A stretch of 64,000 bases of DNA from positions 49,045 through 113,044 of the forward strand of contig NW_019091585.1 of the NCBI RefSeq assembly GCF_001949145.1. Reading direction: 5' to 3'. The stretch is from Acanthaster planci (taxonomy: Eukaryota; Echinodermata; Asteroidea; Valvatida; Acanthasteridae). Both the position numbers and the translations under genes were made by a program. Of the stretch, positions 47,767 to 60,043 are shown piece by piece; the first letter of the stretch is position 1, and the number at the start of each line of letters is the position of its first letter. Below the pieces are notes generated by a model. It made no database searches. It was not told the origin of the DNA and saw nothing but the letters and a program-made list of their open reading frames with translations.

Positions 47767-48555
47767 CTAACATCCGGAATACTTCCGGCACATTACATAC
47801 TCGCTGAACTGGGAGCCCTCGATTCCCCCACCACTGGAGGCGATGACGACGAAGCTGCAGTGGAGCAAGCGTTGCAGCACCTGCACCGTGTTCAGCTTGC
47901 AGAAGCCGTTCAGCGGGAACCGGATGACATGGTTGGACTCCTGGGTCCAGCCGGCGCTGGTGGAGTTGCACATGACGCTGCCGACTTCCGGGAAGATCTC
48001 GTGAATGAGGACCTTGTCCCCGCTCAGGCTGATGCGCTCCCCGCAGTCGGGGGTTGTGTGCACGATAATGCATTCGTTGCCCAGCCCGTTCTCCGACTTG
48101 ATTGTCTTTTCCCGAGTCTTGGTGGTGGACAGCTTGTAATTCTCCAGCGCCTCCACCATCTCGGCTATCTCAAAGAAGCGGGCCTCCTCGTAGAGTGCCT
48201 CGAACTCGGCAAAGTTGTCCGGTAGGATCAGACGAGAGGTGCGCATAAAGTTGAGGATGTGCCGGAAGAGGTGGCCGTCCCGGTCGATGAAGTAGTGCTG
48301 CTTGAGGCTGTCCAGGACGATGGGGATGGTCCCATTGAAGAGCTTGGCAAGCTTGGACTCTGGGAAGTGGGTCAACGTCTCCAAGGACGAGGTGTAGATC
48401 TGGCCCCCTACGTCAATGTGGACAGGGGCATTGAAGCGGTTGTTAGGTGCCACTCGTGGCAAGCCATGTGCATGTCCCGGCGGCGGAGTACCCGATCCCG
48501 ATGGAGTCGGTGATAAAGATGACATCGTTAAGGGAGATACGGTCGGCATGTACAC
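47767..48555 (-). CDS. KCTD15: KCTD1/KCTD15-type BTB-domain protein (main coding exon)
   Basis: From the ATG at 48549 the frame encodes 260 residues. After a Ser/Pro-rich N-terminus comes the T1/BTB domain (about residues 41-140) with [50 protein letters not shown]. The second conserved block has [48 protein letters not shown] and [10 protein letters not shown]. These match vertebrate KCTD1 and KCTD15, which bind and repress AP-2 transcription factors and restrain neural crest formation; this is probably their single pre-duplication orthologue. A splice acceptor (T-rich tract, then TACGTAG) ends at 48556, so at least one 5' exon lies upstream; a second in-frame ATG is at codon 9. The protein stops soon after [12 protein letters not shown], without the IKQEPLD tail of vertebrate members. 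A weak donor AA|GTATTC just before the stop could extend it. Confidence 0.93.
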   Translation of the reverse strand: MYMPTVSPLTMSSLSPTPSGSGTPPPGHAHGLPRVAPNNRFNAPVHIDVGGQIYTSSLETLTHFPESKLAKLFNGTIPIVLDSLKQHYFIDRDGHLFRHILNFMRTSRLILPDNFAEFEALYEEARFFEIAEMVEALENYKLSTTKTREKTIKSENGLGNECIIVHTTPDCGERISLSGDKVLIHEIFPEVGSVMCNSTSAGWTQESNHVIRFPLNGFCKLNTVQVLQRLLHCSFVVIASSGGGIEGSQFSEYVMCRKYSGC

Positions 48556-48575
48556 CTACGTAATTAAAAAAAATG
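48556..48575 (-). other. Splice acceptor before the KCTD coding exon
   Basis: On the minus strand, TTTTTTTTAATTACGTAG directly precedes GTGTACATG. The pyrimidine tract followed by AG indicates that the start-codon exon is internal and that the 5' UTR is split. Confidence 0.6.
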
Positions 48576-51159
48576 AAGACACGGGGTCAAAAAATCCCAC
48601 AAGAAACCAAGCATAAGGAGCAAAAGCCAAACAAACAAACATACAAACAAAAACACGCGAAGTCTCAATTTTTTCCTCAAATCTTAAAGATTGGAAACTT
48701 GGTCTAACTGCTTCGTCATGATGTCATGAACAAAGCAGGCACATCTTTTTGGGCCCTTTTAATCTATTTAAATATATATTGAGAAAGATTCTGCTAAGAG
48801 GAAAATGTCAGGCCCTCAACCTTTTTGGAATTGTTTGCAGCAGTTGCATTTTTAGCATTTCCTAAAATATTCTGGTGTAGGTCTTTCATACTGGGTGTAA
48901 ACAAGTGATACTTAAGATCCAAATAGTACAAAAGTGGGTTACGATATTCATACTTAAGTGTTATGGCATTTTTGGGTAATGTAACATTGTAAATATTGTA
49001 GGGAATTCTAGGTTTCAGACTTCTTTTCCAAAGTTCATCGGTGGGGAGCTAAAACGCATGTTCCTCCATTCACGCATAACAGGGCTAAGACGCCTTCTTT
49101 AGTCGCTTCTCTCTGCTGAAGGAATACACGGTTACCTGTGAAGTAGTTAAATAGTGTTTGCGCCAAAACAGCAGCAGAGGACTTCCTCATGAAACTAATT
49201 ACCCTTACTCTTAAAATTCTAAAAACGACCATCTTTTCAAAACCCTGGTCAACTTTTTCTGCACTCTCAGGCGAGTCTTTGCCAACGATGGTATTTCCAA
49301 AATTAACTGATTGTGGTAGTTTCATGTAAGTTGTTGGTTAGCATTTTTTCCCATTTTCTGTCTGTTTCATTGTTAGCTGTGGGGAGCCAAGGGGAAGTTT
49401 CGGCAATCACAAATGTTCTGTATACGGATATTGTACTGTACTTCATATGTAGATTTTTTTTTTAATATTTTTATGCAAAAGGGGAAAAATCCACTCATTT
49501 TTTCCTGTCTAACCCTTCTGAAGTGCAGTGCGTTTACTTGCAGAAAGTTGCAGGTTGAGAAAAGTTTTCATTCATAAGTGGACTTCATGCCCTGAGAACC
49601 AACCGTTTTCGGTTGTTTCTAGACGCAGTGCCTTGCAATCCAACGCCGTTGGTGTTACAGTGAACCAACATGGGCGCGCACGAGCGATATCTTCAAGGGC
49701 CTCCAAAACTTATTTGATGCTAAAGGTGATCGACTTTGTGGCAGAAAAATAGTTGTTTCAGTCTATTGTTCATTTTGACAACTAACGAGATTCGTCTCGG
49801 GCTAGACAGCCCACCAGCTGCCCCGACTTTGCTACAGTCAACAGTTTCGATTGCCGCTTAAATCAGCAGTTATGAAAACCAGAAAGTAAAAAAAAAAAAA
49901 GGAATTAGAAACAGTTGCCAGATGTCCTGGGAAGGCAACATTGTCTCCCTACAAAGGAGCAGGGTGACGGACTAGTCAGCGACCCACCCTGGCAAATAAG
50001 GTGCGAGCGGGATCGGCAATTGACACCGCCGCGGGGCCTCAGGGCTTGCGAGGGGCGAATTCTGCGGCGGTGGTATGGTTTTAACCAACCATAGACGGGC
50101 AAAAAAATATCGCGGGCCGTCAAAAGGGGGTTGTTTGAAAGAATTCTGGCGAGAGTCCACACAGGAGTCACGCGTCAGGATACATGATCTGCCCGCCTGA
50201 AAAAAAGTAGGGCGAATGGCTGCTTATAGGAAAGTGGCTTTAAGCCGGCAAAGAAAGAACGGTTTACACAAATGAATAATAACTGTAGTAATGAATGGGG
50301 GATTTGCAGCGAAAATCAGCGACGAATGCTTCTTTGATTAGTGCAATAATAGCGACAGATTGTTAGTGAGCAACTGTAAAACTAACTTTGTTCGTGTTGT
50401 TTCCAATTCTCTGTAAAAGAAATCGAGACATCACGTGAAATGAGATACGCAAACCAAGAAGACAGCTATTGTGGCAAGGAATCGCTAATGTCACAAAAAC
50501 AAGACCTCTTAGTAGCAGATTCCAAGTCACTTGAACACTACTACATCGATGGGCTTATTCACAATATTCCTGGGGACATTTATAGCTATTTCAGAAAAAT
50601 GTCACCATAACAAAACCAACAATGTTCAACGTTATTAATTGTTAAGATATATTATATTGACTTATTATTGCGAATGTGAGCAGTTGGTCTAAATCCATAC
50701 TTGCATGGACTAAAACTATTAAACAATATGAAGGCTCGTATATGACGACGGGCAATTACACGCCAATAAGGAAATGTTCTCACACTATTACCGACCTCAT
50801 AATAAATCGTGATGGTAATACGTATTTTAAAAGAAAAACTCGTTTGTTTCGAGATTTCTGATGAAAATGAGGTTGGTATAACAGCCTGACTATATTTCCA
50901 CTTTTGCGTAGAATTGTACTGTATCTAAAATAGTTTCCTGAACTTGAAAGTTCTGACGTTGTATTAACCAAAATCGAAATGTCTAAAGTTAAGGAAGCAA
51001 GGTTGTTGCACAGGGCAAAATGATACGAACTATCTCTTGTCTGTGAAAAACAAACATTTTCCCTTTTCATAATGACACGATGTTGTGAAAATTTCAGCAA
51101 TTTTTGTAATCAGCAGAAAACATAAACCCACTAGCTAGACAACCTCAACTATAAGGTAC

Positions 51160-51260
51160 AAGTGTTTGGATGGACGCATTGTGGCCGTGGGTTCGAGCCC
51201 CATCACCAATGTTAGTGTGTTAGGTTTTTGTCACACGCTCAGGGAAAACACCCAACATAC
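51160..51260 (+). mobile_element. tRNA-derived SINE-like fragment
   Basis: GGTTCGAGCCC at 51190-51200 matches the tRNA B box and is followed by a short unique tail. No cloverleaf or A box is evident. Confidence 0.35.
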
Positions 51261-54200
51261 ACGGTACATATTATGCTAAATGATGAAGCGCAAACTATAT
51301 TCATGTAATTCTATTGACAACATGTTTGTCTTTTCGACGAGCCAATTCTTGGAAGTGCGGAGACTTGGGCAAAACAAGTTTTATCTTGTTTTATCTGCAA
51401 AGTTTTGCTGTAAGTGCGAGGGCCGAGTCACATGGCCAGGATATAACTATGACACAACCAGCAGCAGCCCACCAAACCAAGAAATAAAACGACCGACAAA
51501 TTCTACTTTCGCATCATTTATCATCACATCATAAAATGAGATAAAATGAATGTGTTCTGTACCTACGCCTAATGTTTCTTTTCCCTGTTGAACTGACCAC
51601 AAGTTGCCAGTGAATATTTGCCTCATTTGTAAAACACTTTTGAAAACATAAAATGACAAGTCCCTTGACAGTAATTTGAATCAAGAATAAATATCATTTT
51701 ATTGAACTTATTGGATAATGGACGATTTTTAGATGTCACGGTGGGGCCACATAAAACTTCATTGAAAAATTGTGCTTTTAGACTCTCCCCCTCAGTGTCG
51801 CAGTAACTAAATAAATCCTTGCAGTTTCCTCCATTGACCTTACCTATTTATGTATGATACCTATGCCAGCACTGACGACATTATGCGAAACACAACCTTT
51901 ACATTTCAGAGCACACTTAACTGAAAGAAACCTCCAATAGCAACCGAAACAACTGCTGTTGCCTTGAATACAATGCTTGCAAAATAGTTTGTTCTATGGT
52001 TTGCTGGTTTTAAACAGATGTGTGGGCTGGTTCACACTACATGTATGTGCGCGAAATGCATTCGAAACAAAAGCCAACATCTGAAACTTTGTAACTCGAT
52101 AAAGATAGTTTTAGTCTAATTTCAGTTGGAATTTGGGAGTGCAAGGGTGTAAAAATTATTAAAAGAACCGGTGCCATCTTCAGGGGTTGCACGCGAGTAC
52201 ACAACTCGGAGCGCCCTCTGTCAAGAAACAGACTGGGGTCATTTCGCGTTGACATTACGCCTCACGTGCACAAACAGTTCTGACGCAAGTCCAAACTACA
52301 TGTATCACGTTCTCCACGACACTTATAACCCAGAGAGGATATCAAAAAGGATATACCTTAAAGATACATAATTATAGTCGGTGGAAATGATGATTGTAAG
52401 GTGGCACTGTTCTTAACACTTTCAAATTCCTTGTTTCCAAATCATGCATGGAACATTATACAGTCGAGAACATTGATTGTTAAATAACAGCAATAAAATC
52501 CCACATGAATAGCAAGAACTACTTCATTAGATCAGATAAAGCAAGGATAGGGTACAAAGGAGACGAACATCATTAAGTGATAGCAATGCACAGTCTACAC
52601 AAGAGGTGGCGAATCATTAATTTTACTCTGTGATATCACATTCCCTGACTATTGGGAAACTGATCTTTCCACTCTCCAACTGTCTGTTTTTTTTTTCCAG
52701 TCTCTACTCGACATAATGCTCCCCCCCTTTCGCATCATGACAACTAAATCAATCCCAACGTCAGCTAGGCTACGTCACAGATGACATCATCTGTACCAAG
52801 TGATGATACGACATCAAGTGACGCAAACATGGACAGTGCGACAAGAAAAAATAATGCTCATTGTTCACTCACTTTTTGTTTTGGTTTATTTTCCGCGAAG
52901 GTAGTGGAACGAGTCTCCTGAGATGGCGTAGAATGTTTGCTGGTCATTATAGGACAGGGTGTTAAAATGTTACTGATGTAATGCGACCCACAGTGCTACT
53001 TTTAACTGATTAGAAACTTTTTGGAATTAAATCTGAAATACACATGTTAAATAATAAGACTTCGAAAACCAAAACAGCGTTTAAAAACACAACATGCATC
53101 GCTTTTCTACTGCCCGAAGTGATTAGAACGGGTACTATTTTAAGTTGGAAAACCGAACTACACAAACGAGTACACGCAGCATAATACTTCCACGTCAGTA
53201 ATACGGGGCTTGGTTAAATCGTCAGATATTCCTTCTCTAATTTGTATCCTGATTTGCAACCCTTTGCCTTTTGAAAGGCTCTTTTGTACTCAGAGTGCAA
53301 AATTTCCTTTTTGGTGTAAACGGAGGAGATCGTTACATTTTCAGAAAATACAGGGAAAATCTCCCGAATTTAAGGTTTCATAGAAATGTAGTCACTTTAA
53401 AAAAAAATGAATTCTTTTCTCGGGCAGGGGGCCTGGAACGTATCATGCAGCCCGAAGCAGCTTATGCAAATGTACAATTCTCCTAAACTTAAAATATGCC
53501 AATAGGTAATATCTCAGGGTCAATTAGTTTCCTAGTTTGCCTAACCTTGATCTGTCCATCTGCCTGCCTTACTTCACAGACACAATTTTATGGACGTCAT
53601 TCACATGTAGTTGAAAGAATCGCAATGAACACAGTCCGCTTAATGTGTCTCTCGAAATCATGTTCCGTGGTCCCACCGTATAATTTCGGATATTGATTTC
53701 ACACAAAAACATTCGCGAAAAGAGGAATCATTACGGTAAGCTACACAGGGGAGAATATATAACTCCATTCTGTGCACTTCAAACGTCAATTTACCTTCTA
53801 GAGTTCAAGTTGGCATATATACAAGGGCGTGCAATCATGACAATGATCGTCTACACGACGCAGGCATGAACGTGTAGTGCACATAGATGTGCAATATAAT
53901 TGTCCTTCATGTTGTCATGTTCAGAAGAAATACGCGAACACAGAAGGCTTGCCATGGTCTTTGAACACGAGAGGGGAAATGCAAGCGGAAATAGCCATGC
54001 AAGCGACAACAAAATCGATCTTTTCAGCAGCGAAAAGAGTACACGGAATCGAGCGGCAAAATGTTTGTGTGTGGCTTCGAAGTCTCGACACCCCAACGAT
54101 AAGCCCTCGGTCACGCCATGTCTAGCGACAAGCCTCACGTTTTTTTTTTTTTACAGGCAGAGTCGCGGCTGTTTTACCTCCTATAAAATGGAAGGTTCTA

Positions 54201-54263
54201 CAAGGGGTCCACGGTCCACTGCCGTTCCCCAAAACTACGGTAACCGGGAACCAACGGCACTTA

Positions 54264-54450
54264 CCTTTCGTTGGATCCACGTTCTGGCGCTCTCAGGCCC
54301 CGAAAACCATGGCAAACTGGTGGAAATCTGTGGAAAAACTGCCGTGTGTGGCTTGTGGAGCGATGGCGACGGTGAAAATAGTGCGCCAGTGGCGATGGAA
54401 AGTGCTGCTGGGCATCACGCGCTATTCAAACCTCGTGAGATGTGACATAA
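54264..54450 (-). other. Candidate noncoding 5' exon of the KCTD gene
   Basis: On the minus strand a GC-rich block ends in CAACGAAAG|GTAAGTG, a near-perfect splice donor, 5.7 kb upstream of the KCTD acceptor. In the frame that would join KCTD there is no ATG and an upstream stop, so it would be untranslated leader. The transcription start is unknown. This is inference from one splice signal. Confidence 0.22.
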
Positions 54451-57400
54451 TTACAAAAGTTGCCTCAGGGTATGCCTGTTCCTTTTCTTACGGCAAACAA
54501 CAATACACACACTGCAGTTGTTGCTTATATTAAAGTGTATAGGCTTACAGTCCGGAGGTAAAAGGGTTGGCCGGTGACGAATATTTTCCCCCTCCGAGTT
54601 CCTTTTGATTTTGTTCCTGAGAAAACCAGACAGGTTGGACGTGCCTTAGAGGAGGGAAACAGGATGTTGGAGGGATTGGTGTGTTCTCCGGAGGACCGTG
54701 AACGAGGCAGGCGCTGGCCCCTCGCGGTGACGGGTGAGGTGTGCTGGTAGTTGCTCGGTCGGCAACAGAGTCCAGGGAGAGACAGAGAGCTGGATTCCAT
54801 GTACATGTACAGAGAATGGCGGTGGGAACCGTGCTTATGAGGCCGTGATCCATTCATTGCTTGAATGCTTCTTCTCTCTGCGCTTGATTGGTGCCTGCGG
54901 GCTATCTGCGGGTCCGAGTCACTCACTGCACAGCCTGGGCCTGTTGGAAGGCTTGAATATTTCACAGCGGATTTGGCCTCGGGCGAACCTCGGTTAAAGG
55001 ATAGAGCAAAAGAAAGCTCTCAGTTGTCCGGCATTTTTAAGAGCGCGTAAAGCCTGGAACTTATCCCCCTTTGCGCGCACAGCGCCCCCGCCAATTCACT
55101 GTGCATGTATCTATGATGCCGGGTTCCTTTATTTCATTGCGGGCACACTGACCCCGAGGACACTATAGAATTCTTATGAAATCAGCAGAAAGGACACATC
55201 TAAGATGTGTGCCGGCGACTGAGGTTGCGATATGTATCTGTCTCAATTACAGCCATTTATGTTTCCCTAAGCAAGGCGGCTCAACACGAAAACGGGCGAA
55301 ATAAGTTTGACTACGTATTTCACCCGGATAAATAACCTGCACAATTATCTCTTTTCAAGGTATGAGTGAATATGTGGTGTTATATTGGTCATGTTTTTCA
55401 TTAATAAGCCTATTTGATCTAAAACAAAGTCGCTATGGACACCAAACGTGTACAGAATTAGCCCAAAAGTAAAACACGCTAATTGAGGAAAATTGGCATA
55501 TTGCAGTTTTTAACTCAGATATCTGATTGGATATGGGAGGGGGATGGTTACGCCTTCGTTGACGAGTCGTTAGTTGTATCTTTATTTGCGCCGTCATTAC
55601 AACAAAAATGCAACCTCAAAAGCAGGTGGATTGAATCTGAAGGATCTCCACGCAGTGAGTATGTACCCGAGCGGGCCTGCAAATATTTAATGAGTATAGC
55701 GCCGGGGGCAAAGAGCACTGGGCAACGACTGGTAAGAAATTATCAAGCGAACGGATGGCTAAGGACAGGCATAGAGGCGAGCCGCGGCGTGTAGCAGGCT
55801 GGGCCAGCAGCGAAAAGAGTGATAACGACATCGGACAGATCACAGTAATTGGACCTTCTTGGCCGAATATGATGCTGCGAGTATCAATGGCAAGAGACAT
55901 AAGAACTAAATAAGGTCAAGAGACAAAAGGAAGAAGAAGTTTCAAGAAGTAACCCAGGAACGGAGATTAGCCTGCTGCTTATTTTTTATTGTTATTTTCC
56001 TAATTTTTAAATCCTTGTCAAACTCCAGTTCTATCGCCAAAGGCCTACAGAAGGACTTCTTGTTTCCGTGAAGGTGTCAAATGGGAAGCACCGTAAGACA
56101 CAAATTTCTTTTTAAGCAGCCTTTGGCGTGTTTTTGAATGAGATGTGCACCTTACGCATGAGCGAGAGAGGGTGCTTTATTACTTAGCAACGACGGCGTT
56201 CTTAACCAGGTAGAATATTTACTCCATGAACCGTTTAAGGATTATTTCCTCACCGAAATACTTGAGTTCGTTGGAACGTGTAAAGGCTAATCGCAATTAT
56301 GTTCACCACAAAAGAGTCAACTCTTCACGTACACCTGCACATGGGGTTATTCCTTATCTAATCTTCACGCCTTCCGCTTGCTGTATTACCCTATTTGGTT
56401 GATTCCCTTTGTCTTAGAGGTATACCTCAAGCCGGTCTCCCCAGTAATAACTAGGTCCTAATCCCCAGGTTTTCCTTGAATTGGCACTGAAAGTTCTCCA
56501 GTGGTGTATGCAATTAACTACCCTCACACTTTGCCTATAACTCATGAGTGGCCTACCTACATGTAATGGAGGTTCACAGTGAGCCACCTCATTGAGATTG
56601 TTTTTCTTACTGTGTTTTGTCCGCCTTCATTCGGTGCCTGCGCTCCCCGTTGAGGCCTGCGATTTATAACTGTTTCCTCAGTATCTGGTGAGAGTGCAAT
56701 GTCGATCTTTGGTTGGTTTATTGCTTCCTCGTAGAGGGACCATCTCTCGAAAAAAAACCACATCATTATGCGAACCACACTAGGGAAAAGGGCACTACAT
56801 GTATATATAACAGCCTCACGAACACACACGTTGTGTAAGTATACCGCTCCTTTGATTTTTCCGACTCCCTCGAGCAGAAGCACCCCCTCATCGGTTAAAA
56901 AAGAGCCAACGTTGGTCGGAAATGCTCATTTTGTTGGAAGCGATGCGACCGTAACGCTTGTATTTCAAAGTCATTTGTGAATTGACCAGTAAAGTGCGTG
57001 AAGGAACCTGCGTTGTTAGGAAAATCGCGCCCTCTCTTGGTCCAGGTCAGGGTATAAAGACTTAATATAATGGATTTATAACCCAAGTAAGGTTTTACTT
57101 CCACTGGATTTTATTCCTGACCAGCTCACTAAGGTAGTGAAATACCTCAAGGGGCCTACGTGTGCCAGGAGATATTGTTCCTCATTGGGCGAGAACCGGC
57201 AGCATGCAGCTATAGCATTCAGATTCAGCGGCACTGCCCTCTTCCTGTATGATAACTTTACAAAGCACAGCCTTCATATGGGGAGGCCGACCTTCAGTCG
57301 CACCCTCGTGATGCACTATTTTCCAATGTACTTCAAGTCTTTCTTTATAGAGGAACCTTCCTGATTGAGGGAACATCCCTTCGTCCAAAAGCATCTTATA

Positions 57401-57582
57401 CCTTCAACATTCCGTGAGGTCTTAAATTTTTTTCCCATGCGATAAGGTACGCTGACCCCCCCCCAACATACATAAACGAGGATCCCTCCTACCCCTTTGT
57501 TTGCACCCACCAAATACTATGGGTACAAGGATGGGCTATTGTCTTCAGACCGAATGACCCTGTTTTTCATTGAATTATTATT

Positions 57583-57713
57583 GGTTGCGTTCGATTAGCT
57601 TACACGGGACGAACCCTAACCCGGGGATGGCCGTGGGTGCTGCGTCGAACAAGCGAGACGGTGGGGATTCGGTTAAATCCGAGTCAACTCGTGGAAGCTG
57701 GTCGAAAGCACCC
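57583..57713. mobile_element. Candidate short inverted-repeat element
   Basis: The left end GGTTGCGTTCGATTAGCTTA resembles the reverse complement of the right end, GGGTGCTTTCGACCAGCTTC. TGCGTTCGATT-type termini are known from hAT-like MITEs. No target duplication is evident. Confidence 0.35.
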
Positions 57714-58420
57714 GTTGGATAGAATCGGTTTGTGGGGAGTAACACAGATCATGCCAGGTGCACGTGCAAGGTGATCCCAAAAGGCTTTGCGTTCGTTGTA
57801 CTTCCTGCACAAATTTGGTGAAGGGCACAATAGGCTATTTCCATTTGCCCTATTTATCAGGGCTCGAGACAATCGAGCGAATCACCTGCAAGTTAGACCA
57901 TGGCGTCGTGTTTAGGCAAAGCATGGTGGTCATTCAAAACAACAACAATGAAGTTATCAGCCATTCCGGGAGATGCTACCCCACAAATAATCTTCACCAA
58001 TTATGAAAAGTACATCAGCAACAAATCTTTCACAAGACAAGATAGGTTCCAACCTTTCATACAGGATAACTCATCGGTTAGGAAATGAGAATTGCTGTAA
58101 GTTTTTTCCACACAATTCATCTTTGCATTACATGCAATGCATATTCATAAACTGACTAAACGACACGCCATGCAAGCATCGACTTCGTCTTCATACATCT
58201 CCGCGGACGAGCAACATAAACAGCGAGCGATTGGACCCCGAACGCAGTATCCGTTCACAAATGAATATAGAGCACCGCGAGCAAATGCATTATGAAAGAA
58301 GTCATGTTTATGATGTCCAACGGAAACATGTCCGTGGCATGTCAGTTCGCCTCTACTGGCACGTCTTTCCTCCTGCGCGCAGCCCCGAAGCGGAGCGGCG
58401 ACGAGGAAGAGAGAGGATAA

Positions 58421-58445
58421 GAGACAGAGAGAGAGAGAGAGAGAA
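58421..58445 (+). repeat. GA microsatellite
   Basis: A (GA)n run on plus, (CT)n on minus, inside a GC-rich block. CT-rich tracts of this kind are common near promoters and 5' UTRs, but nothing else ties it to KCTD. Confidence 0.7.
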
Positions 58446-60027
58446 AGGGTCGTGAGGGATTGGAGGAAGAAAACTGGAGCGCCGCGCGCTAGTTGTATAG
58501 ACAACAGCTCCACGGGCCTTTTGGATCCAACCCACCCCCATTCCGTCATGTCTCATTGGCGCTGTCAGCCAACCGACTCACATCCATGGAGGCAGAAATA
58601 GCTTAGACTAGACACAAGCCAGCCCCTCTGCATCTGAATGCATTCTAGACTTTTATTTATTTCTTTCTTTTTCAGTCGGACTTGCAAATAGGGACTATAA
58701 CATGAAATTCGTTCACAGTGTCACATTATCTAAATGTCTGTACCTTCACAATGTCTAACAGACTCGAAAGTTGTGGCATGATCCTCTTTCAAAGTTGGTA
58801 CGGGGGCCAAAAGGGGACAAACATGACATAACCAGAGTCCATTTCACGGAGAAACCACTTTTCACATTTTGCTTAAATACCCCTCTGGAGAATGCGGTTT
58901 GAATTGATTTTAAAATGCACTTTAGCAACAACATTTCCCGCAAGTTATCGCACCCTACGCCGTGCCACTTCAGCTGATTTTCCATAAGTTGTCTTTTTTT
59001 CATCTTTTCTTTCAATTGTGTCGGACAATAAATCAGCACAAAAGGCAAATATCTATTACGCATAAAAGTCAGCTGCTTTAGCCACATTTACAACTTTGTG
59101 TGCTGTACCATCTAAAAGACAACTGTCAGTCTTTTTCAGAAATGACATCACAGATTTGTTCAAGAATTTAAAAAAAGGTAAACTAAAAAAGCACATCCCC
59201 TAAACGCCCTGTATGCGAAAGAAATCAGGAAATAATAGAAAATATCTATCACGAGGACGAATTCTGTCTGCAAGGGTGTGATTTATGAAAACTTGTCGGT
59301 TTTTATGTCAATTTTAGGACGAGGTGGTAAAAACTGAAAGTGTATAATTATAGTTTGACGATCTGGAGCGCTGCTTGAGGGCGTATAAATGCACTTCAAA
59401 AACCGTGGTGTGATGAATATCCTCGCTGTCCAGGAGGACAATACCGGCATGGTGTTGCCCAATATGGACAAATGAGGAAGATACATGCAGGTTTTGGGGT
59501 AAGGTGTTTGAATCAGCCTCCATTGGGGACGAGATCCAACTTGCCATAGTGTGGTGTTTCGTTCTTACTGCTGAAAGGAATTCAGCCGGCTGTCAACTAG
59601 CCAGGAACTGTTATGCCTGTTATGCATTATGCTTATGCATGGTTTCTAATAAATGAACTCAAGGGCGACTCCAGAACCAATTTTGCGGGAGAGACGAGAT
59701 TTTAATTTATTCTTTTTTTGGGGGGGGGGCAAATATTCCCAAATTTCCTCATCTTTTGTGGCCTTTCAGACAGTTGAGGCTGAGTGTTGGGCTTTTTTAC
59801 ACGATTCAGAAAGAAGGGAAGTGAAACACTCTCCCAAACGGTTTTTCCCTTATTATATAAGAGAAATTCACAGAGGCATGGCATTCGTTATCCCTATGCA
59901 TCTGCCAGTCATTTAAACGAACATTCTGTCTTTTCGAATCAACCCTTCTGGCATAAATAGTTCTCTGAAGAAAATATAAATTATTGTACGATGTCTAAGG
60001 TCTTCACGCGACGAGGTTTTGCTGCAC

Positions 60028-60043
60028 CTGCTTAATTAAGCAG
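60028..60043. promoter_or_regulatory. Perfect 16-bp palindrome CTGCTTAATTAAGCAG
   Basis: The sequence equals its own reverse complement and centres on TTAATTAA, a double TAATTA homeodomain core. It could be a paired homeodomain binding site. Function is inferred from sequence only. Confidence 0.35.

Noticed and set aside
47860-48225. 121-codon frame antisense to KCTD
   Set aside because: A shadow of the well-supported KCTD coding exon on the other strand.
53900-54445. 181-codon open frame on plus
   Set aside because: It has no recognisable domain, contains a poly-Phe stretch from a T run, and shows no splice or start context that supports a gene.
54525-54965. 146-codon open frame on minus
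   Set aside because: Overlapping frames on both strands and no motif.
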